The notes under the pieces are model-generated. The model was not told where the DNA came from and searched no databases. It saw nothing but the letters and a program-made list of their open reading frames with translations. Shown piece by piece: positions 1 through 5,639 of a DNA stretch of 6,154 nt. Source of the DNA: Bacillota bacterium (GTDB taxonomy: Bacteria > Bacillota > Clostridia > Clostridiales > Clostridiaceae); contig JAEZKY010000109.1 of the NCBI GenBank assembly GCA_023435985.1, positions 1 to 6,154 of the forward strand, given 5' to 3'. A program made the position numbers and the translations under genes. Position 1 is the stretch's first letter; every line of letters begins with the position of its first letter.

Positions 1-1
1 A

Positions 2-325
2 ATGAATATAATGCTTGTATCGGTTACGGAGAGAACAAGAGAAATAGGAACAAGAAAAGCTCTTGGTGCAAAAAGCAGTCATATAAAAATGCAGTTTATA
101 ACTGAATCGGTTATAATATGCTCAATAGGTGGTGCAATAGGAATAATACTTGGAATTGGCATGGGGATAATTACATGTATAGTATTAAATTCACCAATAT
201 CAATATCAATTCCAACGATTTTAATAAGTTTCGCATTTTCAATGGCAATTGGTGTGTTTTTTGGATATTATCCAGCTAAAAAGGCAGCTAATCTTGATCC
301 AATTGAAGCATTAAGATATGAATAA
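2..325 (+). CDS. ABC transporter permease, MacB/FtsX type, C-terminal part (5' end outside window)
   Basis: This is the C-terminal 107 residues of an integral-membrane permease of the MacB/FtsX (DUF214) class. Such proteins work with a separate ATPase to export peptides, drugs or lipoproteins, or to sense antimicrobial peptides. The visible part opens with the family motif around residues 8-23 (VTERTREIGTRKALGA), the cytoplasmic coupling segment just after a membrane helix. Two hydrophobic segments follow at about residues 34-62 and 69-90, and the family's usual end is present: PAKKAANLDPIEALRYE, where DPIEALR is diagnostic. The reading frame is open to the window's left edge, so the ATG at position 2 is almost certainly internal and the gene begins upstream. 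The substrate cannot be read from this fragment. It is unrelated in function to the methionine genes that follow. Confidence 0.9.
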   Translation: MNIMLVSVTERTREIGTRKALGAKSSHIKMQFITESVIICSIGGAIGIILGIGMGIITCIVLNSPISISIPTILISFAFSMAIGVFFGYYPAKKAANLDPIEALRYE

Positions 326-380
326 GAGCTGAAAATATAGATATGAAAGATGACTTTTGAGAGGAATTCGATAATTATTT

Positions 381-406
381 TTAAAAAGATCATCTTTTTA
401 AAATTT
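381..406 (+). terminator. Weak AT-rich intrinsic terminator after the ABC permease
   Basis: Positions 381-390 (TTAAAAAGAT) are the exact reverse complement of 392-401. Folded as RNA this gives a stem of about 8 bp with a 5-nt loop (389-393), followed by an A/U-rich tract. It lies 55 bp past the permease stop and before the next promoter. The stem is nearly all A-U, so its efficiency is doubtful. An alternative pairing exists between 346-353 and 390-397. Confidence 0.45.
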
Positions 407-441
407 ATTTTACAGAAAACTTATAAATTTACTGATATTTA

Positions 442-469
442 TTGACAAGAGTTTTTAACTATGTATAAT
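442..469 (+). promoter_or_regulatory. Sigma-A promoter of the metI-metC unit
   Basis: A perfect -35 box TTGACA (442-447) and a perfect -10 box TATAAT (464-469) are separated by 16 bp. Transcription would start around 475-478, about 25 nt before the S-box aptamer. A consensus promoter fits a unit whose control is exerted after initiation by a riboswitch. Confidence 0.9.
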
Positions 470-500
470 TAATATTAACAAAAAAATATTTAGGTAAGTT

Positions 501-620
501 AATCTTATTAAGAGCGGTGGAGGGACTGGCCCTTTGAAGCCCGGCAACCTGAGAAAATTTTTATATTAATTTTTTCGTTGGTGCTAAATCCTGCAAGAGA
601 ATATCTTGAAAAATGAGAGG
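501..620 (+). promoter_or_regulatory. SAM-I (S-box) riboswitch aptamer
   Basis: The conserved S-box core is plain to see: AGAGCGGTGGAGGGACTGGC at 511-530, then CCC, TTTGAAG and CCCGGCAACC at 540-549, then GGTGCTAAATCCTGC at 580-594. Helix P1 pairs 503-509 (TCTTATT) with 612-618 (AATGAGA), 7 bp including one G-U. P3 is the AT-rich arm around 553-576, and P4 pairs CAAGA (594-598) with TCTTG (604-608). The family binds S-adenosylmethionine and turns off methionine and cysteine genes when SAM is abundant. It lies directly upstream of two transsulfuration genes, the expected target. The expression platform (antiterminator and terminator) lies just downstream. Confidence 0.97.
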
Positions 621-651
621 AATTAAGTCTTATTAAAGCTTATGACTATGC

Positions 652-682
652 AGTCACTTCTTATTTGAGAAGTGACTTTTTT
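652..682 (+). terminator. SAM-riboswitch-controlled intrinsic terminator
   Basis: AGTCACTTCT (652-661) and AGAAGTGACT (668-677) form a perfect 10-bp stem with a 6-nt loop, followed by a run of six T (677-682). This is the OFF structure of the S-box switch. The competing antiterminator is visible: 611-620 (AAATGAGAGG, which includes the 3' strand of P1) can pair over 10 contiguous positions with 657-666 (CTTCTTATTT), including two G-U pairs. That pairing destroys both P1 and the terminator. With SAM bound, P1 holds 612-618 and the terminator forms. Confidence 0.95.
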
Positions 683-782
683 ATTACTTCAAAATAATAA
701 AAATATTATTACCTAAATAAGTTATAACTTATAAATAAATATTAAATAATAACTAATAAAGCATTAAGTAATACGTAAATTG

Positions 783-788
783 AGGAGG
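783..788 (+). promoter_or_regulatory. Ribosome binding site of metI; decides the start
   Basis: AGGAGG lies 6 nt before the ATG at 795. An in-frame TTG at 780 overlaps this Shine-Dalgarno sequence and has none of its own, so translation should begin at 795. Confidence 0.93.
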
Positions 789-794
789 CAGAAA

Positions 795-1940
795 ATGGCA
801 TTAGAAAAATCTTTTGAAACAATTGCAGTAAGCGGGGTATCAGGTGGAGACAAAGTTACTGGAGCGATAAGTTTTCCAATATATCAAGCAGCTACATTTA
901 AACATCATGGGCTAAATAATAGTACGGGATATGATTATTCAAGAGCTCAAAATCCAACACGAGAAGAAGCAGAAAAAACACTAGCTGTTTTAGAAGGCGG
1001 GGAAGCAGCAATAGGATTTTCGTCAGGAGTTGCAGCAGTTAATGCCTGTATACACTTATTTAGATCCGGGGATCATATAATTTTATCTGATGATTTATAT
1101 GGAGGTACATATAGGTTGTTTGATGATATTTACAGAGATTTTGGGATAACAGTAACTTTCGTGGACACAACAAACATTAATTTTATATTAGAGTCTATAA
1201 GAGAAAACACAAAAGCTATTTTTATAGAAACACCTTCTAATCCGATGATGAAAGTAACAGACATAGGAGCTGTTGCAGAAATAGCTAAGAAAAAAAATCT
1301 GTTATTAATTGTAGACAATACTTTTTTAACACCGTACTATCAGAAGCCATTAGAATTAGGCGCTGATTTAATAGTGCACAGTGGAACAAAGTTTTTAGGA
1401 GGGCATCATGATTTGCTGGCAGGATTTATAGTTGGAAATGATGAAGAAATTTTGCAAAAGCTTAGAAAGATTCATATGTCAACAGGAGCAACATTATCTC
1501 CATTTGATTCATGGCTGGTTTTAAGAGGATTAAAGACATTACATATAAGATTAGATAGGTCCCAAGAGAATGCAATAAAAATAGCACAATTTTTAGAGAA
1601 AAGCCCTAAAATAGAAAAGGTTTATTATGTAGGTTTAGAGAATTTTGAAGGCTATGAGATAAATAAAAAACAGGCAAAAGGTTTTGGTGCAACGCTATCG
1701 TTTAGAGTTAAGGATAAAGCATTAGTTCCTAAAATCCTAGAGAGTGTTAAAGTCATAAGATTTGCAGAAAGTTTAGGAGGAGTGGAAACCTTAATAACAT
1801 ATCCATTTACTCAGACTCATTCAGAGATTCCAGAAGAGATCAAACAAAAATTAGGTGTAGATGAATATCTATTAAGATTATCAGTTGGAATAGAAAATAT
1901 TAATGATTTAATAAGTGATTTAGACGACGCTATTAACTAA
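795..1940 (+). CDS. metI: MetI-like cystathionine gamma-synthase / O-acylhomoserine thiolyase
   Basis: A 381-residue cytoplasmic enzyme of the Cys/Met-metabolism PLP family (fold type I), of normal full length. It is expected to condense an O-acylhomoserine with cysteine to cystathionine, and in MetI-type enzymes also with sulfide to homocysteine. Visible active-site residues: YDYSR (Tyr48, Arg50, PLP phosphate from the neighbouring subunit), SSG (76-78), the LYGGTY tyrosine Tyr102, VDNT (Asp174, pyridine nitrogen), HSGTK with the PLP lysine Lys199, ESLGGVET with Glu325, and RLSVGIE with substrate-carboxylate Arg361. Glu before SLGG is typical of gamma-acting members. HHG....TGYDYSR, PFDSWL.LRG and YP.TQTHS.IPEEI closely resemble Bacillus MetI as remembered. 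First gene of the S-box-controlled unit. Alternatives are O-acetylhomoserine sulfhydrylase only or a gamma-lyase. Confidence 0.88.
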   Translation: MALEKSFETIAVSGVSGGDKVTGAISFPIYQAATFKHHGLNNSTGYDYSRAQNPTREEAEKTLAVLEGGEAAIGFSSGVAAVNACIHLFRSGDHIILSDDLYGGTYRLFDDIYRDFGITVTFVDTTNINFILESIRENTKAIFIETPSNPMMKVTDIGAVAEIAKKKNLLLIVDNTFLTPYYQKPLELGADLIVHSGTKFLGGHHDLLAGFIVGNDEEILQKLRKIHMSTGATLSPFDSWLVLRGLKTLHIRLDRSQENAIKIAQFLEKSPKIEKVYYVGLENFEGYEINKKQAKGFGATLSFRVKDKALVPKILESVKVIRFAESLGGVETLITYPFTQTHSEIPEEIKQKLGVDEYLLRLSVGIENINDLISDLDDAIN

Positions 1941-2064
1941 GTTTAGAGTTAAGAATTAAGAGTTTAGGAAGAAAAGCCAGTGGCTTTTCAACAAATATAA
2001 TTTAAAGAATTTACGCAGTAAATTCATCAATAATTGTTAACTGTTAATTGCTAACTGTTAACTG
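1941..2064. repeat. MITE-like intergenic element with heptad-repeat inverted ends
   Basis: The left end (1941-1968) is four tandem 7-mers: GTTTAGA, GTTAAGA, ATTAAGA, GTTTAGG. The right end (2034-2061) is four 7-mers of the form YTGYTAA, then CTG. The two ends are inverted: 1941-1966 pairs with 2037-2062 at 20 of 26 positions, and 1947-1964 at 15 of 18. Between them lie two perfect hairpins, 1971-1978 with 1982-1989 (GAAAAGCC/GGCTTTTC) and 2007-2014 with 2018-2025 (GAATTTAC/GTAAATTC), each with a 3-nt loop. It encodes nothing and fills nearly all of the metI-metC spacer. No T-run follows either hairpin, so I do not call a terminator. No clear target-site duplication was found. It looks like a non-autonomous mobile or REP-like sequence, but that is inferred from structure alone. 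Confidence 0.65.
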
Positions 2065-2083
2065 AATAAGAGGGGTGTAAATT

Positions 2084-3220
2084 ATGAATTTTGGAACTAA
2101 ATTAATACATGCAAGTGGAGATATAGACCCTACAACAGGGTCTGTAAGTACTCCAATATATCAAACATCAACATTTCATCAATTTGATATAGAGAACTTC
2201 GGAAAATATGATTATGCAAGGTCAGGAAATCCAACAAGAGATGTAGTAGAAAAATTAATAGCAGAACTCGAAGGAGGAGAGAGTGGCTTTGCATTTGCTT
2301 CAGGAATGGCAGCAATTTGTTCTGTATTATCAATATTTTCAGCAGGGGATCACATTATAATTTGTGGAGATGTTTATGGAGGAACTTATAGAGCAGCAAC
2401 GAAGTTATTCTCAAGATTTAATATTGATTTTACTTTTGTAGATGCATCAAATATTAAAGAAATAGAAAAAGCATTTAAAAAAAATACAAAAGGTCTGTAT
2501 TTAGAAACTCCGTCAAATCCGCTATTAAAGGTTATAGATTTGAGGGCTGCCAGCAAATTAGCTAAGAAAAATGATGCAATTACAATAGTAGATAATACTT
2601 TCATGTCACCATATCTTCAAAGGCCATTAGAACTAGGAGCAGATATAGTTCTTCATAGTGCGACTAAATTTTTAGGTGGACATAGCGATGTAATTGCAGG
2701 CCTTGTTGTAACTAAGACAAAGGAACTTGGAGATAGAGTTTATCAGATACAAAATACCTTTGGAGCTGTACTTGGGCCTCAAGATTCATGGCTTCTTGTT
2801 AGAGGAATTAAAACCTTAAAGGTTAGATTGGATGCACTTCAAAAAAGTGCTCAAAAATTAGCTAAGTGGCTTGAAGCAAGAGAAGAAGTGGAAAAAGTAT
2901 ATTATCTTGGACTACCTTCGATGGAAAGACGGGAATTGCACTTAGAACAAGCATATGGCGCTGGTGCAGTTTTATCCTTTAAGTTTAAAACTTTTGAAAG
3001 GACTAAAACTTTCTTAAATAATGTGAAAAATGTAGCTGTAGCAGTAAGTTTAGGAAGCGTAGAAACTATAGTATCATATCCAGCTAAAATGAGTCATGCT
3101 TCAATTCCTAGAGAAGAAAGAGAAGAACTTGGAATTACAGATACATTAATAAGAGTATCTGTGGGACTAGAGGATGTAGATGATTTGATTGAATCATTTA
3201 AAGAAGCTATGGAGAAGTAA
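2084..3220 (+). CDS. metC: MetC-like cystathionine beta-lyase
   Basis: A 378-residue PLP enzyme of the same family as its upstream neighbour and alignable with it end to end, so the pair arose by an old duplication. The expected reaction is cleavage of cystathionine to homocysteine, pyruvate and ammonia, the step after MetI. Motifs: YDYARSGNPTR (Tyr44, Arg46), FASG (71-74), Tyr98 in DVYGGTY, IVDNT (Asp170), HSATK with PLP lysine Lys195, QDSWLL.RG.KTL, and RVSVGLE with Arg357. At the position where MetI has Glu325 this protein has Val321 (VSLGSVET), which argues against a gamma-synthase or gamma-lyase and for beta-lyase. YPAKMSHASIP also fits MetC. The start is set by AGAGGGGTG near 2069-2077, 6-8 nt before the ATG. 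It is probably cotranscribed with metI, since no terminator or convincing promoter lies in the spacer. A broader cysteine desulfhydrase activity is possible. Confidence 0.83.
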   Translation: MNFGTKLIHASGDIDPTTGSVSTPIYQTSTFHQFDIENFGKYDYARSGNPTRDVVEKLIAELEGGESGFAFASGMAAICSVLSIFSAGDHIIICGDVYGGTYRAATKLFSRFNIDFTFVDASNIKEIEKAFKKNTKGLYLETPSNPLLKVIDLRAASKLAKKNDAITIVDNTFMSPYLQRPLELGADIVLHSATKFLGGHSDVIAGLVVTKTKELGDRVYQIQNTFGAVLGPQDSWLLVRGIKTLKVRLDALQKSAQKLAKWLEAREEVEKVYYLGLPSMERRELHLEQAYGAGAVLSFKFKTFERTKTFLNNVKNVAVAVSLGSVETIVSYPAKMSHASIPREEREELGITDTLIRVSVGLEDVDDLIESFKEAMEK

Positions 3221-3294
3221 TCATAATTATTAAAATAGTGCATTAATATAAAATTTTGTATTTAAATAATTGTGAGTGGCACAAATGTGAAAGA

Positions 3295-3332
3295 GCCTAA
3301 TAGATATTTTTTTATCTATTAGGTATTTTTTA
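3295..3332 (+). terminator. Intrinsic terminator of the metI-metC unit
   Basis: CCTAATAGATA (3296-3306) and TATCTATTAGG (3313-3323) form a perfect 11-bp stem, extended by a G-U pair (3295/3324), with a six-T loop and a T-rich tail (3324-3332). It lies 75 bp past the metC stop. The matching A-rich 5' flank is weak, so it reads best as a plus-strand terminator. Confidence 0.88.
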
Positions 3333-3431
3333 TTGTTGAAGAAAACATAATAGAAATATGAATTATCAATGGTTATACTTAAATTTTAAATTTGTCATTG
3401 AAAACGTAGCACAATTTTGAAGTTGTTTAAA

Positions 3432-3460
3432 TTGAAAAGGTATTCACGATAGTTTAAGAT
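3432..3460 (+). promoter_or_regulatory. Candidate sigma-A promoter of mtlA
   Basis: TTGAAA (3432-3437, 5 of 6) and TAAGAT (3455-3460, 4 of 6) are 17 bp apart and would start transcription about 50 nt before the mtlA ATG. The -10 is poor, which suggests need for an activator. Upstream, CAATTT (3412-3417) and AAATTG (3429-3434) form an inverted repeat touching the -35, and 3399-3408 (TGAAAACGTA) contains a cre-like left half. Both are only candidate operators. Confidence 0.45.
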
Positions 3461-3503
3461 GATAAATGAAAGAACTAATACAAAAATAATTCATTAAATA
3501 AAT

Positions 3504-3509
3504 AGGAGG
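3504..3509 (+). promoter_or_regulatory. Ribosome binding site of mtlA
   Basis: A consensus AGGAGG sits 7 nt before the ATG at 3517 and fixes that start. Confidence 0.9.
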
Positions 3510-3516
3510 TTTTATT

Positions 3517-4938
3517 ATGGAAACTGTTAATAGAGGGGAAAAAACATCTCTAAAAGGAAAAGTACAGAGACTAGGCAGCTTCTTAAGTGGTATGGTATTA
3601 CCTAATATCGGTGCATTTATTGCTTGGGGTTTAATTACGGCTTTATTTATTCCAACAGGATGGATACCAAATGCATATTTAGGCAATATGGTAGATCCTA
3701 TGCTAAAATATTTATTACCATTACTTATTGGATATACAGGTGGTAAAATTGTATATGATCATAGAGGTGGAGTTGTTGGTGCAATAGCAACAATCGGTGT
3801 TGTAATCGGTGCTTCTATACCAATGTTCTTAGGGGCAATGATCATGGGACCAGTTGGTGGTTATGTAATTAAAAAAGTGGATCAATTCTTTGAAGGAAAA
3901 GTTCCAACAGGTTTTGAAATGTTAGTTAATAACTTTTCAGCTGGAATCTTTGGAGGAATCTTAGCACTTATAAGTTTTACTTGTATTGAACCAGTAGTTC
4001 AAGGTTTCTCAAATGCATTAGGTAGTTTAGCTACAATAGTTACAAACATGGGATTATTACCTTTAATAGATATATTCATTGAACCAGCAAAGGTATTATT
4101 CTTAAATAATGCAATTAACCATGGAATATTATCTCCACTTGGAATACAACAAGCACAAGAAGTAGGTAAATCAGTATTCTTCTTACTTGAAGCAAATCCA
4201 GGTCCAGGACTTGGTATACTTTTAGCTTATACATTCTATGGTAAGGGAAATGCAAAACAATCAGCTCCAGGAGCTATAATCATTCACTTCCTTGGAGGAA
4301 TACATGAAATATATTTCCCATATATCTTAATGAAACCAATATTAATATTAGCAGCAATAGCTGGAGGAATTTGTGCAGACTTAACTTTTGTATTAACTCA
4401 TGCTGGACTTGCAGCACCAGCTTCACCAGGTAGTATATTTGCAGTAATGGCTATGACACCAAGAGGTAGTTACGCATCTGTTTTAGCAGGAGTTGCAGTA
4501 GGTACAATTGTATCCTTCTTAGTTGGATCAATAATTCTTAAGGCATCAAAAGATAGTGGCGAAGCAAACCTTGATGAAGCTCAAGCTAAAATGAAAGATA
4601 TGAAGGCAGAGAGCAAAGGTGCAAAGACTGAAGAAACAGCTGTTAATGTATCAAAAGATGATGTTAAATTAATAGTTTTTGCTTGCGATGCAGGTATGGG
4701 ATCTTCAGCAATGGGAGAATCAATTCTTAAAAAGGCTCTAAAAGATGCTGGAATTAATGGGATAGAAGTTAAACATTCATCAGTTGACAGCATTCCAAAA
4801 GAAGCTAATGTAATATTTACTCAAGAAAACTTAGTTGAAAGAGCAAGAAGCTCAGCATCAGCTGCAGCTAATATAATTACAGTTAAAAATTTCTTAGATC
4901 GTAGTAAATATGATGAGTTTATAAATACATTAAAATAA
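3517..4938 (+). CDS. mtlA: PTS mannitol transporter, enzyme IICB
   Basis: A 473-residue membrane protein that imports mannitol (or a close hexitol) and phosphorylates it during transport. The IIC channel domain spans about residues 15-342 and is strongly hydrophobic. It carries LNNAINHGI (196-204), EANPGPG (225-231) and the sugar-binding GGIHEIYFPY signature (260-269, Glu264). A charged, Ala/Lys/Glu-rich linker runs from about 343 to 382. The IIB domain (384-473) carries the phosphocysteine motif FACDAGMGSSAMG with Cys390. There is no IIA domain, unlike the roughly 637-residue E. coli MtlA; Gram-positive IICB proteins of about 470 residues use a separate IIA (MtlF). None of mtlR, mtlF or mtlD follows, because a terminator closes the unit and adhE comes next. 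IIA must therefore be supplied from elsewhere. Mannitol is the best call from motifs; specificity is inferred. Confidence 0.93.
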   Translation: METVNRGEKTSLKGKVQRLGSFLSGMVLPNIGAFIAWGLITALFIPTGWIPNAYLGNMVDPMLKYLLPLLIGYTGGKIVYDHRGGVVGAIATIGVVIGASIPMFLGAMIMGPVGGYVIKKVDQFFEGKVPTGFEMLVNNFSAGIFGGILALISFTCIEPVVQGFSNALGSLATIVTNMGLLPLIDIFIEPAKVLFLNNAINHGILSPLGIQQAQEVGKSVFFLLEANPGPGLGILLAYTFYGKGNAKQSAPGAIIIHFLGGIHEIYFPYILMKPILILAAIAGGICADLTFVLTHAGLAAPASPGSIFAVMAMTPRGSYASVLAGVAVGTIVSFLVGSIILKASKDSGEANLDEAQAKMKDMKAESKGAKTEETAVNVSKDDVKLIVFACDAGMGSSAMGESILKKALKDAGINGIEVKHSSVDSIPKEANVIFTQENLVERARSSASAAANIITVKNFLDRSKYDEFINTLK

Positions 4939-4962
4939 TTAAGTTATAATAAACATGAAATA

Positions 4963-5004
4963 GCAATAAAGGACAATGAGTTTAATTGTCCTTTATTGTA
5001 ATTT
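4963..5004 (+). terminator. Intrinsic terminator after mtlA
   Basis: CAATAAAGGACAAT (4964-4977) and ATTGTCCTTTATTG (4985-4998) form a perfect 14-bp stem with a 7-nt loop, 25 bp after the mtlA stop. The downstream tract (GTAATTTATATAA) is only moderately U-rich, so some readthrough is possible, but the stem is by far the strongest structure here. Confidence 0.78.
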
Positions 5005-5360
5005 ATATAAGTATATATTAAGAATTAATAATATTAGAATCAGGTTTAAAGTGTTCTAGAATTATTGGAAAGAGAAGTATGAAAGATTTCTGAAGAAGTT
5101 GTCTTTAGATTTTTAATTTAACTATGCGAAGATAAGTGTCGGAAAATAAGTTAAAAATTTATCAAACTAAAATATATTTATGAATATAGAAAACTTATGA
5201 TTATATAGAAGTAAAACTAAATATAATTTGAGAAATTATATTTGAAAAATCATATATTTAAAATTTGATAATTTATCTAATTACAGCTATTTAAATGATT
5301 ACAAAGTATTGCTATAAAATTCTAATTATTCACTTTTTTTAGAATATTTTGCATTCGGTA
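5005..5360. other. Intergenic stretch without a recognisable gene
   Basis: About 356 bp of very AT-rich DNA. No frame on either strand holds an ORF with a credible start, RBS and length: the ATG near 5080 stops after four codons, and other frames are broken by frequent stops. It holds a perfect AT hairpin (5219-5243, listed separately), a palindrome TTCTAGAA near 5054-5061, and a single Spo0A-box-like TGTCGGA at 5137-5143 with one mismatch to TGTCGAA. I see no tRNA, rRNA or known riboswitch core. It may be upstream regulatory DNA of adhE or decayed sequence. Confidence 0.6.
5219..5243. repeat. Perfect AT-only inverted repeat
   Basis: AAATATAATTT (5219-5229) and its exact reverse complement (5233-5243) flank a GAG loop. 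It has no T-run and is not beside a gene end, so it is not called a terminator. In DNA this AT-rich a perfect 11-bp repeat can arise by chance, though it stands out from its surroundings. Confidence 0.5.
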
Positions 5361-5389
5361 TTGATAAAAATACATTTATTAGATATAAT
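5361..5389 (+). promoter_or_regulatory. Strong sigma-A-type promoter, probably for adhE
   Basis: TTGATA (5361-5366, 5 of 6) and a perfect TATAAT (5384-5389) are 17 bp apart. Transcription would begin near 5395-5398, giving adhE an untranslated leader of roughly 245 nt. No other gene lies between, and no plus-strand terminator interrupts the leader. A second, weaker -10-like TATACT (5560-5565) lies closer to adhE but lacks a well-spaced -35. Confidence 0.72.
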
Positions 5390-5476
5390 TAGTACAAGAA
5401 GTAAGGCTCAAATGTTTGAATGATAGTTAAAAAAATAACTAAGTTTAATCACAAAATTTATTGGATTTAAAAATAG

Positions 5477-5502
5477 AAGGGCGAAAAACTTAAATCGCCC
5501 TT
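5477..5502. repeat. GC-core hairpin in the adhE leader
   Basis: AAGGGCGA (5477-5484) and TCGCCCTT (5495-5502) form a perfect 8-bp stem with a 10-nt loop, the most GC-rich structure in the intergenic region. On the plus strand it is followed by an A-run, so it does not terminate rightward transcription. On the minus strand it is followed by CTATTTTTAAA, so it could stop antisense transcription coming from adhE. It could also be a stabilising or regulatory leader stem. Confidence 0.6.
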
Positions 5503-5512
5503 AAAAATAAAA

Positions 5513-5544
5513 AAAGATTGATTGATAATTAACAAACAATCTTT
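5513..5544. promoter_or_regulatory. Dyad with Rex-like half-site upstream of adhE
   Basis: This 32-bp imperfect palindrome has AAAGATTG (5513-5520) opposite CAATCTTT (5537-5544) and an inner TTGATAA/TTAACAA core (5522-5535); 14 of 16 position pairs match. The Rex consensus TTGTTAANNNNTTAACAA matches exactly in its right half (TTAACAA, 5529-5535) and partly in its left (TTGATTG, 5518-5524). Rex is the NADH/NAD+-sensing repressor of fermentation genes, and adhE is a known class of target in clostridia. The site is about 105 bp before the start codon, inside the leader made from the 5361 promoter. On the minus strand the dyad is followed by seven T, so it also resembles an antisense-strand terminator. 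Confidence 0.45.
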
Positions 5545-5625
5545 GAAACAAATCCTGATTATACTTAAAGTTTTATAAGTTATTAAAAAATAAGCAGTTA
5601 ATTATGTATTATTAAATTTATTTAA

Positions 5626-5632
5626 AGAGGTG
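5626..5632 (+). promoter_or_regulatory. Ribosome binding site of adhE
   Basis: AGAGGTG is 7 nt before the ATG at 5640 and fixes the start; no competing in-frame start with an RBS lies upstream. Confidence 0.85.
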
Positions 5633-5639
5633 TTTATTA

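Noticed and set aside
780..794. Five-codon upstream extension of metI from a TTG at 780
   Set aside because: The TTG overlaps the AGGAGG that serves the ATG at 795 and has no ribosome binding site of its own; family N-termini fit the ATG start.
1130..1318. Minus-strand ORF of 62 codons inside metI
   Set aside because: Antisense shadow of a well-supported gene; no RBS or recognisable domain. The same applies to minus-strand ORFs at 2130-2333, 2386-2604, 3444-3686 and 4581-4793.
1971..1989. GAAAAGCC/GGCTTTTC hairpin as a terminator between metI and metC
   Set aside because: No T-run follows on the plus strand and the hairpin is an internal part of the repeat element; readthrough into metC is more likely.
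2034..2051. Rex-like half-site TTGTTAA before metC
   Set aside because: Only the left half matches. The sequence is one unit of the heptad repeat in the intergenic element, which explains it without an operator.
3277..3293. Sigma-54-like -24 element (TGGCAC) after metC
   Set aside because: The -12 part does not fit (TGAA where TTGC is expected), and a strong terminator lies immediately downstream, so it cannot drive mtlA.
5137..5143. Spo0A-box-like TGTCGGA upstream of adhE
   Set aside because: A single copy with one mismatch, about 220 bp upstream of the likely promoter; expected by chance at this length.
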